From: Candidatus Nitrosopumilus sp.
GTDB lineage: Archaea > Thermoproteota > Nitrososphaeria > Nitrososphaerales > Nitrosopumilaceae
Direction: 5' to 3'
DNA length: 36,691 nt
NCBI GenBank assembly: GCA_013911135.1
Contig: JACERO010000076.1
Coordinates: forward strand, 1 to 36,691
The notes under the pieces are model-generated. The model was given only the letters and a program-made list of their open reading frames with translations, was not told the origin of the DNA and ran no database searches. The position numbers and the translations under genes are program-made. This document shows positions 1-8,169 of the stretch, one piece after another. Within the stretch, counting starts at the first letter, position 1; the number at the start of each line of letters is the position of its first letter.

Positions 1-129
1 GGTATCAAATGAGTTGTGATTCACATTTGATAAAATGATACACTATCATCAAGCTTTTTCTATCGGAATAATTTGATTGAATAATTGATAGTTTCTGATC
101 TAATTTGAGTTACTTTCCCATCTACTGAA
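1..129. repeat. Left copy of 129-bp terminal inverted repeat
   Basis: Bases 1-129 are the exact reverse complement of 36563-36691. I compared the two ends base by base; the first mismatch is base 130 (t) against 36562 (c). The inner edge cuts a SWIM zinc-finger reading frame in the middle of its metal motif. The outermost part can form a hairpin: ATCAAATG at 4-11 pairs with CATTTGAT at 24-31, and the loop holds the palindrome TGTGATTCACA at 15-25. It may be a real inverted repeat in the genome, an element end, or an assembly/amplification artefact. The sequence alone does not decide. Confidence 0.97.
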
Positions 130-311
130 TATGTACCTCTGCAGATATAATCAGGGCATTCACATGTTTGCTCTTTAATGTTGATGTGGTATATTTTGTC
201 ACTGTTTTGGCTTTGTACTGTTGCAGTTTCATTAGTTGTTATGGTGACGTATTTGCTGAGAAGTAGGGCGTTGTCTTCTCTGGATATTGCTGGGTTTCTT
301 TCACCTGTCAT
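60..311 (-). pseudogene. SWIM zinc-finger protein, 3' end replaced by terminal repeat
   Basis: An 83-codon frame whose first 60 residues look like a small SWIM zinc-finger protein: a variable N-terminus, a short beta region (YHINIKEQT), then the first metal pair in CECPDYICRG. A complete SWIM motif continues to a second Cys-x-His pair, as the neighbouring gene does with CKHIYAV. Here that half is missing. The frame instead runs into the 129-bp terminal repeat at base 129 and stops at 60, so its last 23 residues are encoded by repeat sequence. SWIM domains bind zinc and usually contact DNA or protein. This copy is probably non-functional or is an assembly chimera. Confidence 0.6.
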
Positions 312-363
312 TTTGTTACCTCTTTTTGTTTTGTTAATTGTTTCATACTATGTATTAGAGACT

Positions 364-377
364 ACCTATATATAGGT
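364..377. promoter_or_regulatory. 14-bp perfect palindrome between divergent genes
   Basis: ACCTATATATAGGT is a perfect palindrome in the divergent spacer between the truncated SWIM gene (minus) and the zinc-ribbon gene at 442 (plus). It contains a TATA-like core on both strands, so it could be a shared promoter element or an operator. A second A/T-rich TATA-like stretch lies at about 389-402. Confidence 0.4.
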
Positions 378-441
378 ATTACCTTATTGTATAAATATAA
401 AATGTTAGATAACACACATATAGTTAGGTACTTACTATAGT

Positions 442-585
442 GTGTTGAATAGTAAAATTTCCAAGACTTTATGGTTACATATATGTGGACGATGTAATTA
501 CGAATGGACCTCAAAAAACAAAGAACCAGTGCATTGTTCTAAATGTAATTCACCATATTGGAATAAGAAGAGAGTTGGAAAATAA
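442..585 (+). CDS. Small zinc-ribbon protein (47 aa)
   Basis: A short open frame starting at GTG 442 (or TTG 445) and ending at TAA 583-585. The product has two clean Cys-x2-Cys knuckles: CGRC followed by NYEW, and CSKC followed by NSPYW, with a basic tail. The pattern C-x2-C-x-Y-x-W then C-x2-C-x-SPYW is that of a small rubredoxin-like zinc ribbon, which commonly mediates nucleic-acid or protein contacts. An in-frame TAG upstream limits the start. It converges on the SWIM pseudogene that ends at 611. It is the one gene in this decayed block that looks intact. The function is unknown; the regular ligand spacing argues that the frame is real. Confidence 0.7.
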   Translation: MLNSKISKTLWLHICGRCNYEWTSKNKEPVHCSKCNSPYWNKKRVGK

Positions 586-610
586 ACAATAAAAATTATC
601 AACAGTCCAT

Positions 611-839
611 TTATTTTATATAATCCAGTACAGCATAGATGTGTTTACAATAAACATGTCGGAAATTACAATCTTCACATGTACAAGTCCATTCATCATT
701 AACTAGTTTAATGTCATAAGCCTTTTTCTGCTGTTTGTGATGTAACATTATAAAAAGAGTTTGATAATCTAAATACACTGCCTTTTTGAGAGATTTCTTT
801 TCCCTTTTCTTGTCTTTTGTTTTTATCATTAGTAGACAT
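611..839 (-). pseudogene. SWIM zinc-finger protein with a one-base frameshift
   Basis: Read on the minus strand from ATG 839, the frame gives MSTNDKNKRQEKGKE and continues to NVTSQTAEK before going out of frame. The other frame supplies AYDIKLVNDEWTCTC, then the SWIM motif with CTCEDC and CKHIYAV, ending at 611. Removing one base from the A5 run (T5 on the plus strand, 723-727) joins the halves into one 75-residue SWIM protein with all ligands. As it stands the N-terminal half is fused to the upstream DUF3800 frame and the C-terminal half lacks its natural start. It is either a genuine lesion or a homopolymer error. Confidence 0.65.
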
Positions 840-1568
840 GACATTAAATGGTGGCTCTGGGAATATCTTTAGTCCAACACCGATAAACTTACCTCTATAT
901 TTACTAAACTTTGGTTCTATCAAACAATAATAATCATTCCATTTTTGGTCATACCTATTTTGATTATTATTTTCTCTCCAGTATCTTCTTATCGCATATG
1001 CAATACAATCAGTTATCTGCAACATGTTACTATATTGAGACCTCATAAAATATACGTCTAGTTTAATTAATTCAAGATTAGAATATTTTTCTCCATCTTC
1101 TAATTCATGTTTTATTTTGCCTGATATTGTTTGGTCACGTCTACCTTCAGTGTCTATGTAAAGTTGACACTTTTCAGATGTTTTATTTTGTTTGTTTAGT
1201 AATTTAATACCATTATTTATTCTCTCCAAGAGAAACTGATATGCCAATTTCTCAATGTCAGTTGGTTCATACATTAACTTTTTTTGGATTAAGCTTGCTA
1301 CTATGAAATAATCTGTTTCAGGTTTTGAGAGAAAATGGAATGTTTTGTCTAATAATTGATGAATTTGTTCTCGTGAAATATTTTGAAGCCACTTTTTTCT
1401 TTTCAGCATGTCTTTTACATGTAATTCTATTTCATTAGGATCATATTCTGGAAATTCTTTCTTTTTTATCAAGTAGATTTTATTAGCTATGTATTGTAGT
1501 TGTGATTCATGTATACTAACTGAATTTAGTGTAAAATTTTCTGGATCTTTCCTTGATATACTTCCTGA
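714..1568 (-). pseudogene. DUF3800-like protein missing its N-terminus
   Basis: The frame matches the body of DUF3800 proteins: a block with DPNEIELH, LLDKTFHFLS, YIDTEGRRD, LQITDCIAYAIRRYW, and the typical end IEPKF then GVGLKIFP. DUF3800 proteins usually begin with a strand ending in DESG. Here the frame is recognisable from SGSISRKDPENF onward, and the residues before it (KTIEHV) read like transposase. The first 8-10 residues, with the acidic pair, therefore appear lost at an insertion junction near 1568. At the other end the frame has no stop after its domain and runs into the N-terminus of the SWIM gene. DUF3800 proteins have a predicted RNase H-like fold and often travel with mobile or defence genes. 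The biochemical role is unknown. Confidence 0.6.
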
Positions 1569-1801
1569 TACATGCTCTATTGTTTTGAGACTGATCTCTG
1601 TATAGAACGTATTCTGTATGCAGGAACTCCAAGCGAGAACAAGTAGAGAAGATATACAATTGTATTTGGAGGAATTCTAATTTTTCCAAGATATGTTCCA
1701 GTAAAATCATCAAACTTGTATCTACACTTTCTGCAGGCATATCTATTGGCAACGTGATTGATGTTTCTGTATTGACATTGTGGACAAATCCGCTTTCCTT
1801 G
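1569..1801 (-). mobile_element. IS1595-type transposase remnant (N-terminal zinc ribbon)
   Basis: On the minus strand, frame 1801 to 1577 encodes RICPQCQYRNINHV, then YACRKCRYKF, then TGTYLGKIRIPP and LFSLGVPAYRIR. This is the layout of the N-terminal zinc ribbon and following helix of IS1595/ISXO2-family transposases (C-x2-C ... C-x2-C, FxxxTGT). An in-frame TAG stands just upstream, so no start is visible. The frame breaks near the A4 run at about 1583-1586 and continues in the DUF3800 frame as KTIEHV. No catalytic DDE part follows. It is a decayed fragment, fused to the DUF3800 remnant. Confidence 0.6.
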
Positions 1802-1944
1802 CTATCTTTCGTGTCGAAAATAGACCCTACTTTTCGTCACACTATCTGCCAGTTTGATCGGATCAACATCAGGCACAACTTAGGAATGGGTGATTTAGAA
1901 ATATTCTTTGTTATTTGTTCCAACTGACGGGGTATTACCTTAAA

Positions 1945-3564
1945 TTATCCCATTGGAGGCATACCGCCACCTGAACCACCAGATACAGCAATTACATCAT
2001 CTATTCTAAGAATCATACATGCTGCTTCTGTTGCAGATTTGATAATCTGTTCTTTGACGACAATTGGTTCTACAACATCAATTGCTAACATATCAGCAAT
2101 CTTTGTGTTTCTAGCATCAATACCAGTCCATTTACGACCCTGATTTTGTTTTGCTCTAAGATTAGCCATAGTATCAATTGGATCCATTCCTGCATTTTCA
2201 GCAATAGTTAAAGGAATTGTTTCTAATGCTTCAGCATATTTTTTGATTGCAAGTTGTTCTCTACCATCAAAATTATCAGCCCAGTCCTTGAGTTGTGAGG
2301 CTGCATAGGATTCAGGTGCACCTCCACCTGCAACAATTTCAGGTTTTTCAATTACATCTTTTACTACCATTAAAGCATCATGAATTGAACGATCAACTTC
2401 ATCAATTACTCTTTGAGAACCACCACGGATTAGCAAAGTGACTGATTGTGGATGTTTACATCCTTCAATGAATACCCATTTGTCAGATTCAACTTTCTTT
2501 TGATGAGCCAAATCAGAAAAACCAAGGTCTTTTTCTGAAAGATCATCTAGGTTGCTAATTACATGTCCACCTGTGGCTTTAGAAAGTTTAAGCATATCAC
2601 TTTCTTTGACACGGCGAATTGCCATAATACCGTATTTTGCAAGATAGTGCTGTGCAATGTCATCTATTCCTTTTTGACAAATCAAGACATTAACTCCAAC
2701 ATCATGTAACTTGTCAACCATAGTCTTTAGCATTCGATTTTCTTCTTCTAAGAACATCTGCATTTGAGTTGGATCAGTAATTCTAATTTCAGAACTCATT
2801 TCAGTTTTTTCAATTTCTAATGCTGAATTTATTAATGCAATTTTTGCTTTTTCAATTTTTGTAGGCATTCCACTATGAACAATTTCTTTATCTAAAACAA
2901 TACCTTTCACAATTTGTGTGTCTTGAATTGAACCACCGGATTTTTTCTCTACTTTGAGATTTTCAAGATCAACATGGTAATCATCACCTTTCTTGGTTAC
3001 AATACTAAGAATTGCATCAACTACAATTTTTGATAGGATTCCACTATCTTCAGAAATTAATTTTGATTGCATACTAGTTATTGCAATTTTGAGAAGTGAT
3101 TCTTTATCATCAGGTCTTATTTTCTTTGATAATTCTGAGTAAATTTCAAGAGTTTTTTCGGCAGCTGTTTGATAACCCTCAACAATGGTTGAAGAATGAA
3201 CATCTTTTTTGAGAAGATCTTCTGCTTTAGCTAATAATGCACCTCCAAAAACAACAGACGAAGTTGTACCATCACCTACTTCATTATCTACTGTTTTAGC
3301 GATTTCAACTATCATTTTAGCTGCTGGATGTTGAACATCAATTTCTTTTAGAATTGTAGCACCATCATTCGTAATAGTTACATCACCTAAAGAATCAACT
3401 AACATTTTATCAAGACCTCTGGGTCCAAGACTACTTTTAACCAACTCTGCAACTAATTTTGCTGCAGCGATATTGTTTTGTTGAGCATCTTTACCTTTTT
3501 GCTGTAATGCGCTCTCTTTGAGAACTAAAACAGGTCCATTTGGTCCTTGTTGAATTGATGCCAT
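1945..3564 (-). CDS. ths: Thermosome subunit (group II chaperonin)
   Basis: Encodes a 539-residue subunit of the archaeal chaperonin that folds proteins in the cytosol by ATP-driven closing of a double ring. Family signatures are present in order: [14 protein letters not shown] near the N-terminus, [10 protein letters not shown], the nucleotide-binding NEVGDGTTS, the apical domain in the middle, AGGGAPE in the C-terminal equatorial part, and a Gly/Met-rich tail ([11 protein letters not shown]) that lines the cavity. The ATG at 3564 ([12 protein letters not shown]) is chosen over the upstream in-frame start at 3603 because it matches the usual N-terminus. It lies 42 nt downstream of the adenine deaminase stop in the same direction. 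A TATA-like TTAAAAAG near 3600 may give it its own promoter. Confidence 0.97.
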   Translation of the reverse strand: MASIQQGPNGPVLVLKESALQQKGKDAQQNNIAAAKLVAELVKSSLGPRGLDKMLVDSLGDVTITNDGATILKEIDVQHPAAKMIVEIAKTVDNEVGDGTTSSVVFGGALLAKAEDLLKKDVHSSTIVEGYQTAAEKTLEIYSELSKKIRPDDKESLLKIAITSMQSKLISEDSGILSKIVVDAILSIVTKKGDDYHVDLENLKVEKKSGGSIQDTQIVKGIVLDKEIVHSGMPTKIEKAKIALINSALEIEKTEMSSEIRITDPTQMQMFLEEENRMLKTMVDKLHDVGVNVLICQKGIDDIAQHYLAKYGIMAIRRVKESDMLKLSKATGGHVISNLDDLSEKDLGFSDLAHQKKVESDKWVFIEGCKHPQSVTLLIRGGSQRVIDEVDRSIHDALMVVKDVIEKPEIVAGGGAPESYAASQLKDWADNFDGREQLAIKKYAEALETIPLTIAENAGMDPIDTMANLRAKQNQGRKWTGIDARNTKIADMLAIDVVEPIVVKEQIIKSATEAACMILRIDDVIAVSGGSGGGMPPMG

Positions 3565-3606
3565 AGATTCTGTATCAATCCCCTGAATCCCCCTTTTTAA
3601 CATTAC

Positions 3607-5370
3607 TTAGTTGATCGGTTGGATATAATTTCGTTTTTTCACATCAACAATTCCACCTGAGAGAATTCTAACAGATGGTAAAGCCAAGAAAGGCAAGAAC
3701 AATGGAATAAGATGAGGTCTAGCAAATTTACATCCTGAATCTACAATAGAATTATTGATATTTTGAAAATTTGATGAAACCTTTTCAAAAGAATCTGTGG
3801 AAACAATTCCTGCAAATTGTAAAGGTAAAGAAGCTAGAATTTTACCAGATTTCACCACAACAAGTCCGCCCTGATTTTTAATAATATGATTAGATGCAAT
3901 TGCCATATCAGAATCATTTGAACCTATTACGATCATATCATTTTCATGAAAACTCCAAGTGGAAGCAAAAGCACCTATGTCTGCTCCAAAGTTTTCAAGA
4001 AATCCAATTGCATGTCGATTTGTTCCATGAGTTCTATCAAATGCTGCAACTTTCCAGATATCAGAATCAAAAGAGGCAGAAACATGACCATTTTTTGAAT
4101 GTAGTTCAGCTGAACCAATCTTGGTAATGATTTCAGTTTGCATAAAGATAGTATTTGCAAGAACATCTTTCTTTTTTGATTTTATAAGAAAATCATTTTT
4201 TGCGAATTTTTTTAGTTTAACAGTTTTTTTAATCCAAGGTGAGATTATTTTTTTCTTGATATAAGTTACAATACTTCCATTTGAGACTACAAGTTTACCT
4301 CCCACAAAGACTTTGTTTGGTTTGAATGATTTCAAATCATTGAAAACAAGAATATCTGCTAATTTTCCAGGTGCAATTCCACCAAGATCTTTTCCCATAT
4401 TGTAATAGTCAAAATTATTCTTTGATGCCATAGTAATTGCATCTATTGGTTTTAGACCAAGTTTGATTGATTCTCTGATGCAATGATCAATGTGTCCAAA
4501 TTTTGTAATATCTAGTGGATTAAGACCATCAGAGCAAAACATCAAGCGATTAAGGTATGTTCCATGAGACAAAACACGAGGAATAATTTCCTTCAAATCA
4601 CGTCTTATAGAACCTTCTCTAATCATTACCCACATTCCCAGACGTAATCTTTCTAATACTTGATCAAAATTAATTGGTTCGTGGCAAGAGAGTATACCTG
4701 ATGAAACATATGCGTTGAGTTTTTTTTCACTTATACCTGCAGTATGCCCATTAATTATGCAATCACACTCTAACATTGTTGAAAGAGATTTCATTGTTTT
4801 AGGTTCACGTAAAGTAACTTTAGTCCATGAAAAAACTTCTCCCAAGCCAAGAATATGAGGATGTTTTATTGCAGTTTTTTCTTGCGATAAAGAAAAAGTT
4901 TTACTGTTACTAAATTTTGCATCAACAGGAAGACCTCCAGGAACCACTTGAAAAATTCTTATTGGTAAATCTTCTCCAAGTTTAAGAAATTCTTGAAAAC
5001 CTTTGTAACCTGTAACGCTAACAATATCAATTGGATCAGAAAAAAGAGAAGTAACACCACAAAGAAGTGCCTTTTTTGCAAATTCAGATGGTAGAACAAA
5101 TTGATCAATATGTAAATGAGGATCTGCAAAACCTGGACTTACGTATTTGCCATTTACATCAATGACTGTTGTTTTTGGACCAATTGTATGTGCAGCGTCT
5201 GTACCAACATATGCAATTCTATCATCAATTATTGCAATCTGAATTTTTGGAATGATTTCTTTAGTATAGACTGACAATAAATTACAATTTTTTAAAATAA
5301 GATCGGCTTTTTTGTCACCCATTGCTACCGAATTCAAAGAGATAATTAAATTTGCTAGGCTTGAATTCAC
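3607..5370 (-). CDS. ade: Adenine deaminase
   Basis: A 587-residue metal-dependent hydrolase of the Ade family, which converts adenine to hypoxanthine in purine salvage. The N-terminal KADLILKN strand and SPGFADPHLHID carry the first metal ligands (H85, H87). Further family blocks follow: GLGEV, NGHTAG, SCHEP, IREGS, FCSDG, then GGIAPGKLADILV, which closes the composite beta sandwich. A C-terminal domain of about 200 residues is the one specific to adenine deaminases, and the length fits. The start is GTG 5370, which retains the short N-terminal helix found before KADL in the family; ATG at 5322 is the alternative. It is divergent from rpl44e. Confidence 0.93.
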   Translation of the reverse strand: MNSSLANLIISLNSVAMGDKKADLILKNCNLLSVYTKEIIPKIQIAIIDDRIAYVGTDAAHTIGPKTTVIDVNGKYVSPGFADPHLHIDQFVLPSEFAKKALLCGVTSLFSDPIDIVSVTGYKGFQEFLKLGEDLPIRIFQVVPGGLPVDAKFSNSKTFSLSQEKTAIKHPHILGLGEVFSWTKVTLREPKTMKSLSTMLECDCIINGHTAGISEKKLNAYVSSGILSCHEPINFDQVLERLRLGMWVMIREGSIRRDLKEIIPRVLSHGTYLNRLMFCSDGLNPLDITKFGHIDHCIRESIKLGLKPIDAITMASKNNFDYYNMGKDLGGIAPGKLADILVFNDLKSFKPNKVFVGGKLVVSNGSIVTYIKKKIISPWIKKTVKLKKFAKNDFLIKSKKKDVLANTIFMQTEIITKIGSAELHSKNGHVSASFDSDIWKVAAFDRTHGTNRHAIGFLENFGADIGAFASTWSFHENDMIVIGSNDSDMAIASNHIIKNQGGLVVVKSGKILASLPLQFAGIVSTDSFEKVSSNFQNINNSIVDSGCKFARPHLIPLFLPFLALPSVRILSGGIVDVKKRNYIQPIN

Positions 5371-5408
5371 GGTTATTAATTGGATTTTGCATCTATTATA
5401 GATTCAAT

Positions 5409-5417
5409 GCTTAAATT
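5409..5417 (+). promoter_or_regulatory. TATA-like box for rpl44e-rps27e
   Basis: GCTTAAATT is centred 28 nt upstream of the rpl44e ATG, the spacing expected for a leaderless archaeal transcript. Confidence 0.45.
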
Positions 5418-5440
5418 ACGGTTGAAGAGGTTTTGTTGAT

Positions 5441-5722
5441 ATGAACATTCCCAAGGTGATCAGAAAGTATTGTCCAAAATGTAAAACACATACTGAACAA
5501 AAGGTCTCCATTTACAAGGCTGGAAAAAGACGTGGTTCTGCTAGAGGTGAACGCCGACATGCAGAACGTAAACATGGATACGGTGGACAAAAGTTCCCAA
5601 AACTAGCAAAACCAGCCAAAGTTACAAAAAAAGTTACTCCTATTATGACATGTACTGTGTGTAAAAAGAAATACAATAAACCAGGCATTAGAATTAAGAA
5701 GTTTGAGTTGGTGGCAGCATGA
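5441..5722 (+). CDS. rpl44e: Large ribosomal subunit protein L44e
   Basis: A 93-residue basic zinc protein of the archaeal/eukaryotic 50S subunit, located near the tRNA exit site. CPKCKTHTEQKV near the N-terminus and CTVCKKKY near the C-terminus provide the four zinc cysteines. Between them is the basic RRGSARGERRHAERK stretch and GYGGQKFPK, both diagnostic of L44e/L36A. The stop overlaps the ATG of rps27e (ATGA), so the two are co-transcribed and probably translationally coupled. This L44e-S27e pairing is conserved in archaea. Confidence 0.98.
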   Translation: MNIPKVIRKYCPKCKTHTEQKVSIYKAGKRRGSARGERRHAERKHGYGGQKFPKLAKPAKVTKKVTPIMTCTVCKKKYNKPGIRIKKFELVAA

Positions 5723-5916
5723 AAAAAGATCATATTGAAATCCCAAAACCATCTAGCAAATTTCAAAAAGTTAACTGCGATGAATGTGGTGAACTTCAAG
5801 TGATTTATTCTCATGCATCAACAGTAGTTGCATGTAATTCATGTGGCAACACCATTGCAGAACCAACAGGTTCAAAAGCTAAGATAAACGGTAAAATCTC
5901 AGGTAGTGCTGAGTAA
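5719..5916 (+). CDS. rps27e: Small ribosomal subunit protein S27e
   Basis: A 65-residue zinc-ribbon protein of the archaeal 30S subunit. NCDECGELQVIYSHAST and ACNSCGNTI supply two Cys-x2-Cys pairs in the S27e arrangement, and EPTGSKAKI matches the family C-terminus. The start codon overlaps the rpl44e stop. Its 3' end overlaps the convergent cobY gene by 18 nt, so the transcripts would be antisense over that stretch. Confidence 0.97.
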   Translation: MKKDHIEIPKPSSKFQKVNCDECGELQVIYSHASTVVACNSCGNTIAEPTGSKAKINGKISGSAE

Positions 5917-6483
5917 ATCATAGTCTTGTTTTGTATTTAGATTAAATGCAATTCTCTTATCATTAATTATAACAAAATTTTCTTCTAAATTTTCAAGTGA
6001 AGTAATTTTTTCTGAATTAATTATAGAAATTCCAGTATAATGACATTTTTGATTATCAAAATTTACAGAATAATCAGATTCAATTCCAATTGTAGTTAAG
6101 AATTTGTTTGTAACAAGAATACTAGTCCAAATATGTTGAGAATTATAGTGAGTTACAATTTTTTGGATGATTGCTTTATCTAATAATGGTAAATCTCCAG
6201 AACTAACTAAAACTAGATCATTAATAGTTTTAAGTGTTAAATTTAGATCTTCTACATAACCAATTCCAGGAGTATCAAAAGTTTCAACATTATTTTCTTG
6301 CAGTAACTTTTTTGTTTTAGGTGAATTGGAACTAGTAGTCGCTAAAATTTTTGAAAAACAATTTAAATTTTTTAACGAGTCAATGACATGGAGGATTACA
6401 GGTTTTTTGTATTGAAGTAATAGTTTTTCATCATCTAGATTCATGCGAATACCTTTACCACCTGCCATTACAAGACCAATCAT
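5899..6483 (-). CDS. cobY: Adenosylcobinamide-phosphate guanylyltransferase CobY
   Basis: A 194-residue nucleotidyltransferase that transfers GMP from GTP to adenosylcobinamide phosphate, giving AdoCbi-GDP for nucleotide-loop assembly. The N-terminus MIGLVMAGGKGIRM, followed by EKLLL, is the GTP-binding signature of the MobA-like fold used by archaeal CobY, which replaces bacterial CobU. LVLVSSGDLPLL carries the mid-domain acidic metal site. It overlaps cobS by 4 nt and is the last gene of the five-gene cobalamin operon. Its end overlaps convergent rps27e. Confidence 0.9.
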   Translation of the reverse strand: MIGLVMAGGKGIRMNLDDEKLLLQYKKPVILHVIDSLKNLNCFSKILATTSSNSPKTKKLLQENNVETFDTPGIGYVEDLNLTLKTINDLVLVSSGDLPLLDKAIIQKIVTHYNSQHIWTSILVTNKFLTTIGIESDYSVNFDNQKCHYTGISIINSEKITSLENLEENFVIINDKRIAFNLNTKQDYDLLSTT

Positions 6484-7205
6484 ATCGATACAAATACCAT
6501 TAGAGAAGCCAATCTTGTAAGTTCGTTAGTAGCACCAAGAACATCACCAGTAATTCCACCAAAACTACGAGTAGATATCGCTAGAAGAAATAGAGTTAGG
6601 GTAACAGTTACACCAAGCATTAGTAATCCAGTAGTTTCACCAATAACAATTACTGGAATTAGCATAATGATGAATGCAGCTGCAAGTTTTTTCTTATCTT
6701 TCATAATCTTTACAAAAGGGGAATTTGAGCCTAGTGAGGCTGAATTTCCCAAACTCGCCATTAATACCATTGAGAATTTTGCCAGAATTTCACTTATCAG
6801 AATTGCTCTGAACAAATCAAATCCACTTGTAAGAGAAACTGTAATTATCAAACCAATAAGATACAAAACAATTGCAACAATTCCTGCAGAACCAGTAGAA
6901 AGATCTTTCATTGCTTTTAGCTTTCTATCTTTGCTTCCCTTTACCATAAGTCCATCAGCAAAATCAGCTAAACCATCTGCATGATGTATTCCAGTAACAA
7001 TTGCAATAGATGCAACTACTAACAAGCTAACTAGTAAAGGATCTAAAACAAAAGATAATCCAAAACCAAAAGAACCAACTAAAAGTCCAATTGCAATTCC
7101 AACAATAGGGAAAAGATACATGTATTTTGCAATATTTTCCAGGGTTGCATTTGATGATGGAAAAATTGTCAGAAAAGAAAAAACAGAGCTAATTTCTTTA
7201 AGCAT
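6480..7205 (-). CDS. cobS: Adenosylcobinamide-GDP ribazoletransferase CobS
   Basis: A 241-residue integral membrane enzyme that joins AdoCbi-GDP to alpha-ribazole (phosphate), the final condensation in cobamide synthesis. It has about six or seven hydrophobic helices. The cytosolic segment GIHHADGLADFADGLM is the metal-binding signature of the family (H-x-DG-x-x-D-x-x-D). SRSFGGITGDVLGA near the C-terminus is the second conserved block. Overlaps with cobY (4 nt) and cbiB (8 nt) indicate translational coupling. Confidence 0.95.
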   Translation of the reverse strand: MLKEISSVFSFLTIFPSSNATLENIAKYMYLFPIVGIAIGLLVGSFGFGLSFVLDPLLVSLLVVASIAIVTGIHHADGLADFADGLMVKGSKDRKLKAMKDLSTGSAGIVAIVLYLIGLIITVSLTSGFDLFRAILISEILAKFSMVLMASLGNSASLGSNSPFVKIMKDKKKLAAAFIIMLIPVIVIGETTGLLMLGVTVTLTLFLLAISTRSFGGITGDVLGATNELTRLASLMVFVSI

Positions 7206-8169
7206 GAATCCACCATCCGACCAGTGATAAAACAGTGATTATTGGAATAGTTACTATTCCAAAGAAAAGAATTGAAGTAAGTTTCATCATTGTAAGTGCA
7301 GAGTTTACATGTTCTTTTGTTAGAATAATTTCGCCATTACCTAACTTGTAGTGATTTATTTTTTCAAACTTTGTTTCAAGAGCACCTGCAAGTGCAGCCA
7401 TAGGATATCCTGCATTAGGACTTTCAGTTTTTCTACCATCTCTAATCATTATCTTATATGATTCCTTCCAATTGTTTTGTAAGATGGCAGCTGAAATGAT
7501 TATTACTAATCCTGTGAGTCTAGATGGAATATAATTTAAAATTGTGTCACAAGTTGCACCAAACCATCCTACATTTTTAAAAATATCAGTTTTGTATCCA
7601 ATCATTGAATCTGCAGTGTTAATTACTCTATACACAAATGCTCCAGGCAAGCCAAAAAGAGCAAAGTAGAACAGAGGTCCGGTAATTCCATCTACAGTAT
7701 TTTCACTGATACTTTCAAGTACGCCTGAAATAACGTGATTTTTGTCCAAATTCTTAGTATTTCTCTTAACAATCATGGATAGATTTGTTCTAGCTAATTC
7801 GAGATTGTCTTGATCAAGTGACTCTAATACTGCTTTGGCATGTTTTTCCATTCCACGAATAGCAATGGTGGTTTTTAGTAACAATCCACCAACAATTACA
7901 AATACAATTAATGAAACAAAATCAATTGGAATCAAAGATATTCCAATACTTAACGTTAAAAGCAATAAAATTACAATACTTGAAGTAATTGTAACAACAA
8001 GAATTCCTCCAAGTTTTTCTATAATCTGATTTTTATTTTGTGCAATAGGTGTTAGTTTTGCAATTAATCCTCCAATCCAAGCTGTTGGATGATATCTATT
8101 TTTAGGATCTCCAAATGTAAAATCAAAGAATATTGCAATACCAACAATAAGAATAGATTCTAGGATCAT
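7198..8169 (-). CDS. cbiB: Adenosylcobinamide-phosphate synthase CbiB
   Basis: A 323-residue membrane protein (CbiB/CobD family) that attaches aminopropanol phosphate to adenosylcobyric acid. Family signatures are DFTFGDPKNRYHPTAWIG at the N-terminus, ESISENTVDGITGPLFYF in the middle, YRVINTADSMIGYK, and SPNAGYPMAALAGAL. Several transmembrane segments are visible. It overlaps cobQ by 4 nt upstream and cobS downstream. The aminotransferase two genes upstream would supply its aminopropanol phosphate. Confidence 0.95.
   Translation of the reverse strand: MILESILIVGIAIFFDFTFGDPKNRYHPTAWIGGLIAKLTPIAQNKNQIIEKLGGILVVTITSSIVILLLLTLSIGISLIPIDFVSLIVFVIVGGLLLKTTIAIRGMEKHAKAVLESLDQDNLELARTNLSMIVKRNTKNLDKNHVISGVLESISENTVDGITGPLFYFALFGLPGAFVYRVINTADSMIGYKTDIFKNVGWFGATCDTILNYIPSRLTGLVIIISAAILQNNWKESYKIMIRDGRKTESPNAGYPMAALAGALETKFEKINHYKLGNGEIILTKEHVNSALTMMKLTSILFFGIVTIPIITVLSLVGWWIHA

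Noticed and set aside
1516-1752. 78-codon minus-strand frame
   Set aside because: It is an out-of-frame shadow of the IS1595-like zinc-ribbon remnant; the other frame shows the Cys-x2-Cys motifs and family signatures.
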